From Mesorhizobium australicum WSM2073 (GTDB lineage: Bacteria > Pseudomonadota > Alphaproteobacteria > Rhizobiales > Rhizobiaceae): 64,000 bases of DNA. The translations under genes were made by a program, and so were the position numbers. Shown piece by piece: positions 41,645-50,751 of this stretch. Location of the stretch: positions 5,470,001-5,534,000 of the forward strand of contig NC_019973.1 of assembly GCF_000230995.2 (NCBI RefSeq). The letters run 5' to 3'. The notes beneath the pieces were generated by a model. The model did no database searches and was not told where the DNA came from. It saw only the letters and a program-made list of their open reading frames with translations. Position 1 is the first letter of the stretch; each line of letters begins with the position of its first letter.

Positions 41645-42663
41645 ACCTTCATGTCACGGGTTTCGAGGAGCGCCCGCACCAGCGTCCGTTTGCCAAGCTC
41701 GATCTTGAACGCATTGTGGCCGCGCGGCCTGGCATCGGCGAAAGCCGTCTCCGCGGCCGCCCGCGCCATTGCCTCGTCCAGCATCTTGTCGTGCAGGACC
41801 GCTTCCGCTTCCCTCGCCCGCCACGGCACCGTGGCGACGCCGCCAAGGGCTATGCGTGCCTCGCGGACGTTGTTGCCGTCGAGGTCGAGAGCGACCGCCG
41901 CGGAAGCCAGGGCGAAGGCATAGGATTCGCGGTCACGAACCTTAAGGTAGCGGGAACGGCGGGTCCAAGGACCCGCGGGCACGTCGATGGCGGTGATGAT
42001 CTCGTCAGCGGCGAGGCCGGTCTCGACATGCGGCGTATCGCCGGGCAAGCGATGCAGGTTGGCGAACCGGATTTCGCGCGCGCCGCCAGAACCCTCGACA
42101 TGGAGGTTGGCGTCAAGGGCAATCAGTGCCTGGGCGAAATCACCATGATAGGTGGCGATGCAGGCATCACTGACGCCCAGCACCGCGTGTTGCCTATTGA
42201 AACCGTCCATTGCCGCGCAGCCCGAACCCGGCTGGCGCTTGTTGCAGGCCCATGAGATCTCCCTGAAATACTCGCACCGCGTCCGTTGCAGCACGTTGCC
42301 GGCAAGGCTGGCCATGTTGCGGAGTTGGCCGCTGGCTGCCAGCCTGAGGCTGTCGGCAATGACCGGATAGTGGAGCTTGACGTCCTTATCGTCAGCCGCC
42401 TCGCCCATCCGCACCAGCGCGCCGAAACGAACCCCTTCGGCGGTGACGCGGATTTGCCGAAGCGCCGGCTCGGAGAGACGATTGAGATCGAGCAGGCGGT
42501 TCGGCCGGGCAACGTCGAGCTTCATGTAGTCGGCCAGATTGGTGCCGCCAGCGATGAATTGCATGTCTGACTGGGTCGGCGGCCGATCCGGCGCGGCAAA
42601 GTTCGAAGCGAGGGCGATAGCCGCCGGGATGTTGGCCGGTTGCTCGAGAACGAAAGGACGCAT
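41641..42663 (-). CDS. paoB: Periplasmic aldehyde oxidoreductase FAD subunit PaoB
   Basis: This 340-residue FAD-binding subunit has the pyrophosphate motif FIAGGTNLADYMKLDVARP and the second flavin segment ASLAGNVLQRTRC. The cysteine-rich insert RTRCEYFREISWACNK with SGCAAMDG matches the extra [4Fe-4S] cluster of PaoB/YagS-type subunits. It starts 1 bp after the paoA stop (42665) and overlaps paoC by 4 bp. Confidence 0.9.
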   Translation of the reverse strand: MRPFVLEQPANIPAAIALASNFAAPDRPPTQSDMQFIAGGTNLADYMKLDVARPNRLLDLNRLSEPALRQIRVTAEGVRFGALVRMGEAADDKDVKLHYPVIADSLRLAASGQLRNMASLAGNVLQRTRCEYFREISWACNKRQPGSGCAAMDGFNRQHAVLGVSDACIATYHGDFAQALIALDANLHVEGSGGAREIRFANLHRLPGDTPHVETGLAADEIITAIDVPAGPWTRRSRYLKVRDRESYAFALASAAVALDLDGNNVREARIALGGVATVPWRAREAEAVLHDKMLDEAMARAAAETAFADARPRGHNAFKIELGKRTLVRALLETRDMKV

Positions 42664-42664
42664 G

Positions 42665-43285
42665 TCAGGCTCTCCCGGTTTCGTCGCGAGCCTGCACGAT
42701 CGCGGCCACGATGTTGGGGTATGCGGCGCACCGGCAGATGTTGCCGCTCATGTATTCCCGGATATCGGCCTCGGAACCGGCGTGGCCTTCGTTGACACAG
42801 CCGATGGCCGACAGAATCTGGCCCGGCGTGCAATAGCCGCACTGGAAGGCGTCATGGTCGATAAAGGCCTGCTGCATCGGATGCAGGGCGCCGTCGCGCG
42901 AGGCGAGCCCCTCCACGGTCGTCACATCCTTGCCCTGCATCATCACCGCGAAGCTCAGGCAGGAGAGGACCCGTTTTCCGTCGACGAGCACGGTGCATGC
43001 ACCGCATTGCCCATGGTCGCAGCCCTTTTTCGTCCCGGTCAGCCCAACGTGGTCACGCAAGGCGTCGAGCAGGCTGGTCCTGGTGTCGAGCGAAAGCTCG
43101 TAAGCTTGCCTGTTGATACGAAGCGAGGTGACGACCGGCTCCCGGAGCTTGGAACGGGACGCGGCCACTTCCTCCGCCTTGGCCTCAGGAGACAGGAGCG
43201 GTGCGACCGCAGCGGCCGAAACCGTGCCCGTCATGAAACGTCTCCGGCTGAGGCTAATTGGCTTTGGGACGAGGGTTTCGGACAT
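42665..43285 (-). CDS. paoA: Periplasmic aldehyde oxidoreductase iron-sulfur subunit PaoA
   Basis: This 206-residue subunit begins with a twin-arginine signal (LSRRRFMTGTVSAAAVAPLL), which carries the folded complex to the periplasm. Two [2Fe-2S] clusters are visible: the plant-type motif CDHGQCGACTVLVDG followed by LSCL, and CGYCTPGQI with NICRCAAY. It is the first gene of paoABC, with an EcfG-type promoter 30-54 bp upstream. Confidence 0.92.
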   Translation of the reverse strand: MSETLVPKPISLSRRRFMTGTVSAAAVAPLLSPEAKAEEVAASRSKLREPVVTSLRINRQAYELSLDTRTSLLDALRDHVGLTGTKKGCDHGQCGACTVLVDGKRVLSCLSFAVMMQGKDVTTVEGLASRDGALHPMQQAFIDHDAFQCGYCTPGQILSAIGCVNEGHAGSEADIREYMSGNICRCAAYPNIVAAIVQARDETGRA

Positions 43286-43314
43286 GGCTCGCTCCTGGGC
43301 TGGCTTTCGCCGCT

Positions 43315-43339
43315 AACCTTTCACTCCGGGCATTGTTCC
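43315..43339 (-). promoter_or_regulatory. EcfG-type promoter of paoABC
   Basis: On the minus strand GGAAC (43339-43335), 16 nt, GGTT (43318-43315), 30 bp before the paoA ATG. Confidence 0.55.
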
Positions 43340-43514
43340 GAATGCAGTGCGACAAAACCCTGCCTGATCGCGAAAGAGTGATTTTGCTCCGGCATGGCGG
43401 TGAGGCGCGGCTAAACCCGATCGAAGCGGCCGCAACGAGGCTTCTTGGTGGAGGGTGGATCGATGAGGGGAAGGCTCGGACTCGCACCGGTGCCGCTGAC
43501 CCTGGCGGCGGCCA

Positions 43515-43534
43515 CTTGCCGGCATGCCGGCAAG
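43515..43534. repeat. 20-bp perfect palindrome between paoA and the DUF427 gene
   Basis: CTTGCCGGCATGCCGGCAAG is a perfect palindrome 29 bp downstream of the DUF427 stop. It may end DUF427 transcription or be an operator; no T tract follows on either strand. Confidence 0.5.
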
Positions 43535-43562
43535 CAAGAAGAACGACGGTCGAGGCGGCATC

Positions 43563-43973
43563 CTACTCCATGACATGTGGAGTGTGCCGCTTATCCTCCT
43601 TCGGATCGACGTCAATACGTGCCTTTTTCGGATCGAAGGCGCCATGACGCGCGATGGCCAGGGCCGCGGTATCCGGCGTCTCATACGCCCACATGAAGTC
43701 ATCGGCCGAGCCGCCGACGGCATGAACACGCCAATAGCTCGCTGTTCCCTTCAACGGGCACTCGCTGGTGGTGTTGGTCTTCTCGAGGAGGTCGAAATAG
43801 ATATCCTCGAAGGGGATATAGAAGACCGGCTCATGGCCCTCCTCCCGAAGAATTTTCGCACGGTCGCTTGCGGCGACTATCGCGTCGGAGAACCGGACCG
43901 TCACCGTGCCGAGGAATGGTTCTATGCTCATGCCGCCGATAGGGCGCCTGGAAATCGCTTCTGAACCTTGCAT
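43563..43973 (-). CDS. DUF427-domain protein
   Basis: This 136-residue protein has the DUF427 beta-barrel hallmarks: the central YIPFEDIYFDLLEKTNTTSECPLKGTA, cut here for length, then ASYWRV and the closing FMWAYETPDTAAL. AAGGAG lies 8 nt before ATG 43973; the frame runs upstream to 44096 without support. DUF427 proteins are widespread in rhizobia and of unknown function. Confidence 0.87.
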   Translation of the reverse strand: MQGSEAISRRPIGGMSIEPFLGTVTVRFSDAIVAASDRAKILREEGHEPVFYIPFEDIYFDLLEKTNTTSECPLKGTASYWRVHAVGGSADDFMWAYETPDTAALAIARHGAFDPKKARIDVDPKEDKRHTPHVME

Positions 43974-44186
43974 CTGAATTCTCCTTGGCCAGCGTCTTGA
44001 TGGTTGGATGACATTTGTCTTCCACGCGTGAAGTCGAAATGCGCGGCAGTGGATTGAGGTTCCGGTCCCTCCGGAAATCCTGGCGTCCGCAGTCATCAGC
44101 CTAGCCGCGCCAGGGGAATGACCGGAGCCTCATCCGTCAGGCCAGCCACGCAAGCGGCAGCGGCGTATAGCAATAGGAAATCACGT

Positions 44187-44369
44187 TCATTTGGTCGCCG
44201 GGGCAGTTGGCTGATCGCCACCGGTCGTCGACTTCGGTCTGGCGTCCTGGTCGACTGGTGGGTTCTTGGTGACGGTGTCGGTGTTGGCCTTCGTCGGCTC
44301 GGTGTTGTTGTCACATGCGGTGAGCGCAAGACCCGTTGCCAGGATCAGAAAGGATAGGAACCTCGTCAT
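44187..44369 (-). CDS. Small lipoprotein with STGGDQ-like tail, copy 1
   Basis: This 60-residue lipoprotein has a signal peptide and lipobox (SFLILATGLALTAC), so the mature form begins at Cys and is lipid-anchored. The tail is Thr/Pro/Asp-rich and disordered, with STTGGDQ. GAGGAG is 6 nt before ATG 44369, which is preferred over ATG 44375. The ATG overlaps the stop of the DUF768-like gene (ATGA). A second protein of the same design is at 57851-58075. Confidence 0.8.
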   Translation of the reverse strand: MTRFLSFLILATGLALTACDNNTEPTKANTDTVTKNPPVDQDARPKSTTGGDQPTAPATK

Positions 44370-44725
44370 CGCCATCTCCTCGAGTTGACACTCGACAAAC
44401 GAGGTTCCGCGATTTTGGTTGCCGCCGTGGCCACCCCTTCCAAGGGGGAGCCGTTCCCTTCATCGATCGTTTCCGCGATGTATTCAGTAAGATCGCCCAC
44501 CTCATCCTGGATGTCCTGCGCCGCGATCCCCTCATCTTGCGCATCCGCCACGCACTGATTTGCGAGTTCCTCCGCGGCATCGATGCCGGACATAGGGATA
44601 GGCTCGTCAACGACGTGTTCTTCGATCCAATCCGAAATGAAGTGGGCTGTTCGATTGACGATCAGGTCGGCGTCCTCGGACAACTCCGCTTCGCCCCTGA
44701 GCTTATCCCTGGTTGTCGTTCTCAT
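44366..44725 (-). CDS. DUF768-like small acidic protein
   Basis: This 119-residue acidic cytosolic protein has a helical central region HFISDWIEEHVVDEPIP and EGIAAQDIQDEVGDLTEYI that resembles DUF768, a family I know almost only from Mesorhizobium. ATG 44725 is chosen; GTG 44734 is also possible. It is translationally coupled to the lipoprotein that follows. Function unknown. Confidence 0.7.
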   Translation of the reverse strand: MRTTTRDKLRGEAELSEDADLIVNRTAHFISDWIEEHVVDEPIPMSGIDAAEELANQCVADAQDEGIAAQDIQDEVGDLTEYIAETIDEGNGSPLEGVATAATKIAEPRLSSVNSRRWR

Positions 44726-44815
44726 CGGACACACCCGTTCACTTGACCAATTTCAAACGCCGATCGGCCGCAAAAGATGCAGGGAAGGAGGAAAATCGTG
44801 ATCGGCCGCGCATCG

Positions 44816-44840
44816 GGAACGGGTGTCTTCATCCCGCGTT
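44816..44840 (+). promoter_or_regulatory. EcfG-type promoter of the BrkB-family gene
   Basis: GGAAC (44816-44820), 16 nt, CGTT (44837-44840): exact consensus, 34 nt before ATG 44875. Confidence 0.7.
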
Positions 44841-44874
44841 GTCAGCCACGCTTTGGACATCAGCGAACCCGGTA

Positions 44875-45945
44875 ATGGCTTTGAAACCACAACGAGGCTC
44901 TCCGCCGAACGACAAGCAGCCCTCGCTGATCGATGAGGAAGCAGCCGGCCGCGCGGCCTCGACAACGAAGGACAGCAACGCCGCGGCAGGGCGGGAGCCA
45001 GGAAGCCGTGGGCGCGACGCCACGTGGCCATCTCAAATCACTGGGCTGGGGTGGAAGGACATCTTCTGGCGACTTTGGGAAGAGTTCAACAAGGACCGGG
45101 TTCTGCTGGTGGCTGCCGGCGCAACCTTCTATCTCCTGCTCGCCTTGTTTCCCGCCCTGGCAGCCTTCATCTCGATCTATGGCTTCGTCGCGGACCCGGT
45201 CACGGTCGCCGACCATGTCGCTTACCTCCAGGGATTGCTACCGCAGGGCGGGCTCGATCTTATCCGCGATCAGTTGCAGGCCTTGGCCCGCCAGAAAGCA
45301 GGCGCTCTCGGCACAGGCTTTTTCATAGGCCTGACAATCGCCCTCTGGAGCGCCAACAGCGGCATGAAGGCGCTCTTCGACGCGATGAACATCGCCTACG
45401 AAGAGCGTGAGAAACGCTCGTTCATTACCCTCAATCTGATGTCGATCCTGTTCACGGTCGGAGCCCTGCTCATCGGCATCGTGCTGCTGCTTACGGTGGG
45501 TGTTGTCCCGGCGCTGTTGCGCTTTTTCTACCTTGATGCCTGGACAGAAACCGTGGTTGCGGTATCTCGATGGCCCATCCTGGTAGTGTCGATCCTAACC
45601 GGCATTTCCTTGCTCTACCGCTTCGGGCCGAGCCGGGAACATGCGAAATGGCGATGGTTGAGCTGGGGAGCGCTTGCGGCAACCGCGGCATGGATCATCG
45701 CGTCGTGGCTGTTCTCGTTCTACCTCCAGCATTTTGCCAACTATAACGCGACATACGGCTCGCTCGGTGCCGTGGTCGGCCTGATGATGTGGACATGGAT
45801 TTCAGTCATCATCCTGATCGCCGGCGCCGCCATCAACGCGGAAATGGAACATCAGACAGCCTGTGACTCGACCACAGGCCTGGCGGTTCCCATGGGTGAG
45901 CGCGGCGCGGTCGTCGCCGACACATTGGGCAAGACTGCGGACTGA
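44875..45945 (+). CDS. YihY/BrkB-family inner-membrane protein
   Basis: This 356-residue membrane protein has a polar N-terminus of about 65 residues and then six predicted helices. The family hallmark is VLLVAAGATFYLLLALFPAL near residue 80, and YGSLGAVVGLMMWTWIS near the end. Often annotated ribonuclease BN by old error; the true function is unknown, with an envelope role likely. It is monocistronic under an exact EcfG-type promoter. The frame extends to 44713 but the promoter position excludes that start. Confidence 0.88.
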   Translation: MALKPQRGSPPNDKQPSLIDEEAAGRAASTTKDSNAAAGREPGSRGRDATWPSQITGLGWKDIFWRLWEEFNKDRVLLVAAGATFYLLLALFPALAAFISIYGFVADPVTVADHVAYLQGLLPQGGLDLIRDQLQALARQKAGALGTGFFIGLTIALWSANSGMKALFDAMNIAYEEREKRSFITLNLMSILFTVGALLIGIVLLLTVGVVPALLRFFYLDAWTETVVAVSRWPILVVSILTGISLLYRFGPSREHAKWRWLSWGALAATAAWIIASWLFSFYLQHFANYNATYGSLGAVVGLMMWTWISVIILIAGAAINAEMEHQTACDSTTGLAVPMGERGAVVADTLGKTAD

Positions 45946-46174
45946 TGAAACTTTCAGGTAGATGTCCCATCGTCACCTGCACGAGCGACAAGGTTCGAGC
46001 CACTCTCACCAAGTGCGGCTATCGTCTATAAAACGGGAATGCTGGTACTCAGCGCCCCAGGTTGATGGGAGGGGGGTCCTATTGCCCAATCGGGCAGGCC
46101 AAAGAGGATGAGCAGCCACACACCGACTTGCTGAAGGGCGTCGCTGCCCATGGCGCTGGCGGGAAGTCAAAACA
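45946..46174. other. Gene-free stretch between the BrkB-family gene and the EmrA-like gene
   Basis: No supported gene is seen. It contains a short hairpin TGCCC-AATC-GGGCA (46083-46096) without a T tract, and leads into the EcfG-type promoter at 46175. Confidence 0.5.
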
Positions 46175-46200
46175 GGAACCTTTGCCAAGGCTTTGCCGTT
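46175..46200 (+). promoter_or_regulatory. EcfG-type promoter of the EmrAB-like operon
   Basis: GGAAC (46175-46179), 17 nt, CGTT (46197-46200): exact consensus. It rules out the TTG at 46193 as the translation start of the next gene. Confidence 0.65.
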
Positions 46201-46255
46201 GAAACCGCGTTCGCCATCGCGGACATCACCCTTCAGTCTGCTGAAAGCTAGTTCC

Positions 46256-47422
46256 GTGGATACGAAGCCTCAGAAAAGCGAGCCGGACCCGTCCGACGAC
46301 AGGGCTGGACAAAGCAAGCGTCTCGCCAGCCAGCCAAGTTCGCGGCACGACAAATCGGACGATCGGCAAATGGACGACAGGCCGCAGAAATCGAACCTGC
46401 TGGGCTTTCCCAGGCGCCATCCCTATTGGACAGCGGCAATTGTCCTCCTGCTTCTGCTTGTTGCGATGGGTGTAGCGATCTGGTGGCTGAATACGCGTCA
46501 GTATGAATCCACCGATGATGCCTTCATCGATGCCCGCACGGTAACGGTGAGCGCCGAGATTGCCGGGCGTATCACCGATGTGGCCGTCACCGACAACCAG
46601 CCGGTGCGCAAGGGTGACGTTCTCTTGCGCATCGACGACAGCGACTACCGGGCATCGCTCAGCCAAGCGGATGCCGGCGTAGCCGCCGCTCAGGCCGACA
46701 TCACCAATGTGGCGGCCCAGATCGAGGCGCAAAATGCCAAGATCGACGCCGCCCAGAAGCAGGTGGTGCTGGCCCAGGCAGCGCTCGACTTCGCCAAGGC
46801 CGAAGACCAGCGCAATCGCGAATTGCTGACGAAGGGCACGGTGACGCAGCAGCAGGCGCAGCAGGCTGCATCGACCCTTCGACAGGACCAGGCAACCCTG
46901 GACAGCGCCGAGGCGGACGTGGCCGCGGCGAAGAGCCAGGTGACAGTGCTGCAGGCACAGACCAAAAGCGGCGAAGCCAAGCTTCACCAGGCACAGGCCA
47001 GCCGGGATCAAGCCCGCACGGCACTGACCCGTACCACTATTACAGCCCCTGTCGCCGGCCGCGCGACAAGCATTTCGGCCGCCATCGGCACCTACACCCA
47101 GCCGGGTCAGGTGCTCATGATGTTCGTTCCCAACGAAGTCTGGGTAAAGGCGAACTTCAAGGAAACCCAACTCGACAGGATGCGAACCGGACAGCCGGTC
47201 GACATCGATATCGACGCCTATCCGGACAAGACCTTTCATGGCCATGTCGACAGCCTGCAGGCCGGCAGCGGCACCGCCTTCAGCCTGCTGCCCGCCGAAA
47301 ATGCCACCGGCAATTTCGTCAAGGTGGTGCAGCGTGTGCCGGTCAAGATCGTCTTCGAGAACCCGCCCGATGTGCTGCTCGGCCCAGGCCTGTCGGTGGT
47401 GCCGACGGTCAAGGTGCGATGA
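46256..47422 (+). CDS. HlyD/EmrA-family membrane fusion protein
   Basis: This periplasmic adaptor has a cytoplasmic N-terminus, one membrane helix (HPYWTAAIVLLLLLVAMGVA), a lipoyl half-motif ITDVAVTDNQPVRKGDVLLR, a long alpha-hairpin rich in Ala, Gln and Asp (about 100 residues) and the closing beta-barrel with TAPVAGRATSISAAIGTY. It joins the DHA2 pump that follows to an outer-membrane channel. The start is uncertain: GTG 46256 gives 388 residues; ATG 46370 also fits. Its stop overlaps the pump's start by 4 bp. Confidence 0.88.
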   Translation: MDTKPQKSEPDPSDDRAGQSKRLASQPSSRHDKSDDRQMDDRPQKSNLLGFPRRHPYWTAAIVLLLLLVAMGVAIWWLNTRQYESTDDAFIDARTVTVSAEIAGRITDVAVTDNQPVRKGDVLLRIDDSDYRASLSQADAGVAAAQADITNVAAQIEAQNAKIDAAQKQVVLAQAALDFAKAEDQRNRELLTKGTVTQQQAQQAASTLRQDQATLDSAEADVAAAKSQVTVLQAQTKSGEAKLHQAQASRDQARTALTRTTITAPVAGRATSISAAIGTYTQPGQVLMMFVPNEVWVKANFKETQLDRMRTGQPVDIDIDAYPDKTFHGHVDSLQAGSGTAFSLLPAENATGNFVKVVQRVPVKIVFENPPDVLLGPGLSVVPTVKVR

Positions 47423-49044
47423 GCCGCGACAACGCCAGCGACCAGGGCGAAAGCCGATCCGCGGCCGGTGAGCGCAATCCCTGGCTCATCGCCATCATTG
47501 TCTCCATTGCCACCTTCATGCTGGTGCTCGACACCTCGATCGCCAATGTGGCGCTGCGCAACATCGCCGGCAGCCTGGCTGCCGGCATGGATGAAAGTAC
47601 CTGGGTCATCACCACCTATCTGGTCGCCAACTCCGTGATCATTCCAATCAGTGGGTGGCTGGCCAGCGTGATCGGCCGCAAGCGCTACTACATGCTTTGC
47701 GTCGCGACGTTTACCCTGGCATCGCTGCTGTGCGGGCTGGCGCCCAATCTCGAGATGCTCATCGTCTTCAGGATCCTGCAGGGCCTCGGCGGCGGCGGCA
47801 TGGCGCCAAGCGAGCAATCCATCCTGGCCGACACCTTTCCGCCTGAAAAGCGCTCGCAGGCATTTGCCCTCTACGGCATCGCCGTCATCGTCGCGCCGAC
47901 GGTCGGGCCGACCATCGGCGGCTGGCTGACCGACAATTTTTCGTGGCACTGGATCTTCTTCATCAACGTGCCGTTCGGCATCATGTCACTGGCGTTGGTG
48001 CAGTGGCTGCTGGTCGAACCGGAGGTACTCGAACGCGAACGCCAGCAGCGGCTGAAAGGAGGTCTCAGGATCGACTGGGTCGGATTCATCCTGGTGGCGA
48101 CCGCGCTCGGCTGCCTCGAAATCTTTCTCGACGAGGGCCAGCGCAACGACTGGTTCGCGTCGAGCTTCATCACGACTTTCGCCATTATCTCGGCGATCTC
48201 CTTCGCCCTGCTGATCCCATGGGAATTCCGCCACCGCGATCCGATCGTCGACATGCGCCTGCTGTTCACCCGCCAGTTCGGTACATCCTTCCTGGTGATG
48301 ATGGCGGTCGGTGCGGTGCTGTTCAGCACCACGCAGCTGATGCCCCAGCTGCAGCAGACCGCCTTCGACTACACGGCGACGCTATCGGGCCTGTCGATGA
48401 TGCCGGGCGGCATCGCCATGCTGATGCTCATGCCGATTTCGGGATTTGCCGCCGGCATCGTCCAGCCAAAATACCTGATCATGGCGGGCATGGCGGTGGT
48501 GGCGATCGGCCTGTGGCATATGACTTCGCTTACGCCCGACGCCAGCTTCAGCTTCTTTGCCTTTGCCCGCATCTTCCTGATGATCGGATTGCCGTTCCTG
48601 TTTATCCCGATTTCGACCGCGGCATATGTCGGTCTGGCGCCGCAAAAGACCAACCAGGCCTCGGCCTTGATCAATGTTGCCCGCAATATCGGCGGCAGCA
48701 TCGGCGTGTCGCTCTCCAACACTGTGATCGCCCAGAACGCACAACTCCATCAGGCGAACCTTGTCGGCCACACCGCGCAATCGTCGCCCGCCTACCAGCA
48801 GGTGGTACGGCAGGCGACCGAGCACTTCGTCGCCGAGGGTTCCTCGATGCTCCAGGCCAAGCAGCAGGCCATTGGCTGGATCGGGCAGTTGATCGCCCGC
48901 CAGGCTTCACTGCTCGCCTATATCGACGTCTTTCGTTACTGCGCGGTGGCAACGGCGCTGCTGGTTCCTCTCGCCCTTCTGCTGCGGTCTTCGCAAGGAA
49001 ACCCGACCGGCAATAGCGGGGAGGCGTCTGGACCTCCTGGATGA
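47419..49044 (+). CDS. DHA2-family MFS multidrug pump, EmrB-like
   Basis: This 541-residue protein has about 14 membrane helices with DHA2 hallmarks: FMLVLDTSIANVALRNIAG in helix 1, GWLASVIGRKRYYM in loop 2-3 and VAPTVGPTIGGWLTDNFSW for motif C. With the preceding adaptor it forms a proton-driven tripartite exporter. The ATGA overlap ensures coupled translation. Substrate unknown; the stress-type promoter suggests protection from toxic compounds. Confidence 0.9.
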   Translation: MSRDNASDQGESRSAAGERNPWLIAIIVSIATFMLVLDTSIANVALRNIAGSLAAGMDESTWVITTYLVANSVIIPISGWLASVIGRKRYYMLCVATFTLASLLCGLAPNLEMLIVFRILQGLGGGGMAPSEQSILADTFPPEKRSQAFALYGIAVIVAPTVGPTIGGWLTDNFSWHWIFFINVPFGIMSLALVQWLLVEPEVLERERQQRLKGGLRIDWVGFILVATALGCLEIFLDEGQRNDWFASSFITTFAIISAISFALLIPWEFRHRDPIVDMRLLFTRQFGTSFLVMMAVGAVLFSTTQLMPQLQQTAFDYTATLSGLSMMPGGIAMLMLMPISGFAAGIVQPKYLIMAGMAVVAIGLWHMTSLTPDASFSFFAFARIFLMIGLPFLFIPISTAAYVGLAPQKTNQASALINVARNIGGSIGVSLSNTVIAQNAQLHQANLVGHTAQSSPAYQQVVRQATEHFVAEGSSMLQAKQQAIGWIGQLIARQASLLAYIDVFRYCAVATALLVPLALLLRSSQGNPTGNSGEASGPPG

Positions 49045-49089
49045 CAGGAACCGATCGCCGGCCGGTCCGCACCGCGAACCGCTCCAAGC

Positions 49090-49114
49090 GGAACGGATCG
49101 TCTTCTTGCCGGTT
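49090..49114 (+). promoter_or_regulatory. EcfG-type promoter of small membrane protein gene
   Basis: GGAAC (49090-49094), 16 nt, GGTT (49111-49114), 21 nt before ATG 49136. Confidence 0.55.
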
Positions 49115-49135
49115 GTGAAGGAAAGGAGATTTCCC

Positions 49136-49300
49136 ATGTCAGACGGTATCATGTGGCTAATCGTCGTCGCCGGCGGGCCAGCGTTGCTGGTCATACTGAT
49201 TGCCTATGTCCTGGTAACCCGCCGTAACCGTGGTCCGGTTGAACGCAGGGAAAGCGACCGCGCTACCGACCAGCTCTATCGCGAGGACGATCGGCGATAG
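49136..49300 (+). CDS. Small single-span membrane protein
   Basis: This 54-residue protein has one helix (MWLIVVAGGPALLVILIAYV, about residues 6-25) and a charged cytoplasmic tail RRNRGPVERRESDRATDQL. A strong ribosome-binding site (AAAGGAGA) and its own EcfG-type promoter support expression. It resembles small stress-induced membrane proteins of rhizobia. No function recognised. Confidence 0.77.
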   Translation: MSDGIMWLIVVAGGPALLVILIAYVLVTRRNRGPVERRESDRATDQLYREDDRR

Positions 49301-49357
49301 CTTGCGCATTGGCGGTGTAGGAGGTCGTCGCGGACATGCAACGACCTCCCCTTGGTC

Positions 49358-49789
49358 TCACCGCATCAAGCACCGCCTCAGGAACGCAAAGAGCCTGTTC
49401 CCGCTGATCGTTGCACGGACCCGAGCCGCGGCCCATCGTGCTTTCATGGTGGCACCGACGTGGCAATCACAGACAATGTCGTGGAGCTGCCAGTCGCTCA
49501 ATTCGAAGAAGCGCTTCGCCTCGCCGTATGTGTCGTCCCTCAGACCCGATGCACGCAAGATCGGGTCTTCGAAGGCAACCGCGAGTGCCGATCCTTCCCC
49601 ACGTGCGATGGCCCGTGCTTCAGGACGCAAATGTTCCGTGCCGGTTAGCGCACCGAGGCATCGTTCGGGATTTTGCTCGAGAAGTTCAGCCCAACGCGCG
49701 ATGCGTTCATTACGTGTCATTACCGAAAACGGCGCCAGCGGCTCAATCCTGGCGACGGTTTGGAGCTGGTCGAGTGTCTGATGTTTCAT
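49358..49789 (-). CDS. Conserved hypothetical protein
   Basis: This 143-residue protein contains MTRNERIARWAELLEQNP and a C-terminal part with two cysteines in HDIVCDCHVGATM. No membrane segment. AGGAG precedes ATG 49789. I do not recognise a named family; similar short proteins (leucine-rich start, then RWAELL) occur in rhizobia as hypothetical. It converges with the small membrane protein gene. Confidence 0.72.
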   Translation of the reverse strand: MKHQTLDQLQTVARIEPLAPFSVMTRNERIARWAELLEQNPERCLGALTGTEHLRPEARAIARGEGSALAVAFEDPILRASGLRDDTYGEAKRFFELSDWQLHDIVCDCHVGATMKARWAAARVRATISGNRLFAFLRRCLMR

Positions 49790-50001
49790 GGTCGGCTCCT
49801 GTCTGAGAGGGAGAAGCACCCACGCCTTCTGAAGAAATTATCGCCCGGCAGGGCTTCGACAAGACGGAGGTTTGACGAATTCGCCGCTGGCGACGAACTC
49901 CAAAATAATATCGCGGGCCAACAACCGTGATCAGCTCGCACTATCGCGCCGCCACTTCCTGGCAGAGCCTTCCAACTGAATGCTCGCACGATGCCGTGGC
50001 G

Positions 50002-50751
50002 TCAGAGTTCCAGCAGGGCATAGGGGCGGCCGTTCGGTTTGGCCACGTGCATGGCGACGTTGTAAACCTTGGCGCCGCCGGGCGTTTGGCCTTCATAGGA
50101 GCCGCGATGCGCGTGACCGTGCACAACGGCGCTGACCTTGAACCGATCGATCGTCTCGGCAAGGCGTGAAGAGCCAAGAAACGGAAATATCTCCAGCGGT
50201 TCTCCCTCGACGGTCTCAGCGATCGGCGCGTAGTGGAGGACCACGAGCGTCCGCTTCGCCCGTACCTGGCGCATCGCGTTTTCGAGGCGCATTGCCTCGT
50301 TGACACTTTCCGAGACCATCGCCTTGATCGCGGGTTCGCCGAAGGAGCCGAGCATGCGCGATCCGAAGCCACCGACGAACCCTTTCACGCCGACGAAGCC
50401 GACCTCCTCGATTTCGACCGCATGGCCATCGAGAAGGTGAACATGCGCCTGGCGCAGGATGTTTGCGACGTCGTCCACCGCGCCGGATTCGTAGTCGTGG
50501 TTGCCGAGCACCGCCACCACGGGGATCAAGCAGTTGCGCAGGTCCTCGGCGAGCATCTCCGCCTCACGAGGCTTGCCGAGATTGGTGAGATCTCCCGTCA
50601 GGACGAGAATCTCGGCTTCCCTCGATATCTCGCCGAAGAGATCGCGATACGAGGTTCGGGGATCTTCCCTGACATGCAAATCCCCCATGGCGGCAACTTT
50701 GAGTGTCCGTGCGCTATCCTTCGGCGCGACGTTCTCCAGGCGGTCAGGCAT
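50002..50751 (-). CDS. Calcineurin-like metallophosphoesterase
   Basis: This 249-residue enzyme has all the dimetal motifs in order: GDLHVRED (about 23-30), LTGDLTNLG (51-59), GNHDYES, LHYAP and VHGHAHRG. It should hydrolyse a phosphomono- or diester in the cytoplasm. Its start overlaps the end of the nucleotidyltransferase gene by 8 bp, so the two are translated together, which suggests they act on the same molecule. ATG 50751 is chosen over an extension to 50802 inside that gene. Confidence 0.88.
   Translation of the reverse strand: MPDRLENVAPKDSARTLKVAAMGDLHVREDPRTSYRDLFGEISREAEILVLTGDLTNLGKPREAEMLAEDLRNCLIPVVAVLGNHDYESGAVDDVANILRQAHVHLLDGHAVEIEEVGFVGVKGFVGGFGSRMLGSFGEPAIKAMVSESVNEAMRLENAMRQVRAKRTLVVLHYAPIAETVEGEPLEIFPFLGSSRLAETIDRFKVSAVVHGHAHRGSYEGQTPGGAKVYNVAMHVAKPNGRPYALLEL

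Noticed and set aside
43470..43505. tRNA-like stretch near the paoA-DUF427 interval
   Set aside because: No cloverleaf or T-loop motif (GTTCRA) can be drawn; it is just GC-rich intergenic DNA.
46193..46255. TTG start giving a longer N-terminus for the HlyD/EmrA protein
   Set aside because: It falls inside the EcfG-type promoter (-10 at 46197-46200), so it would not be transcribed.
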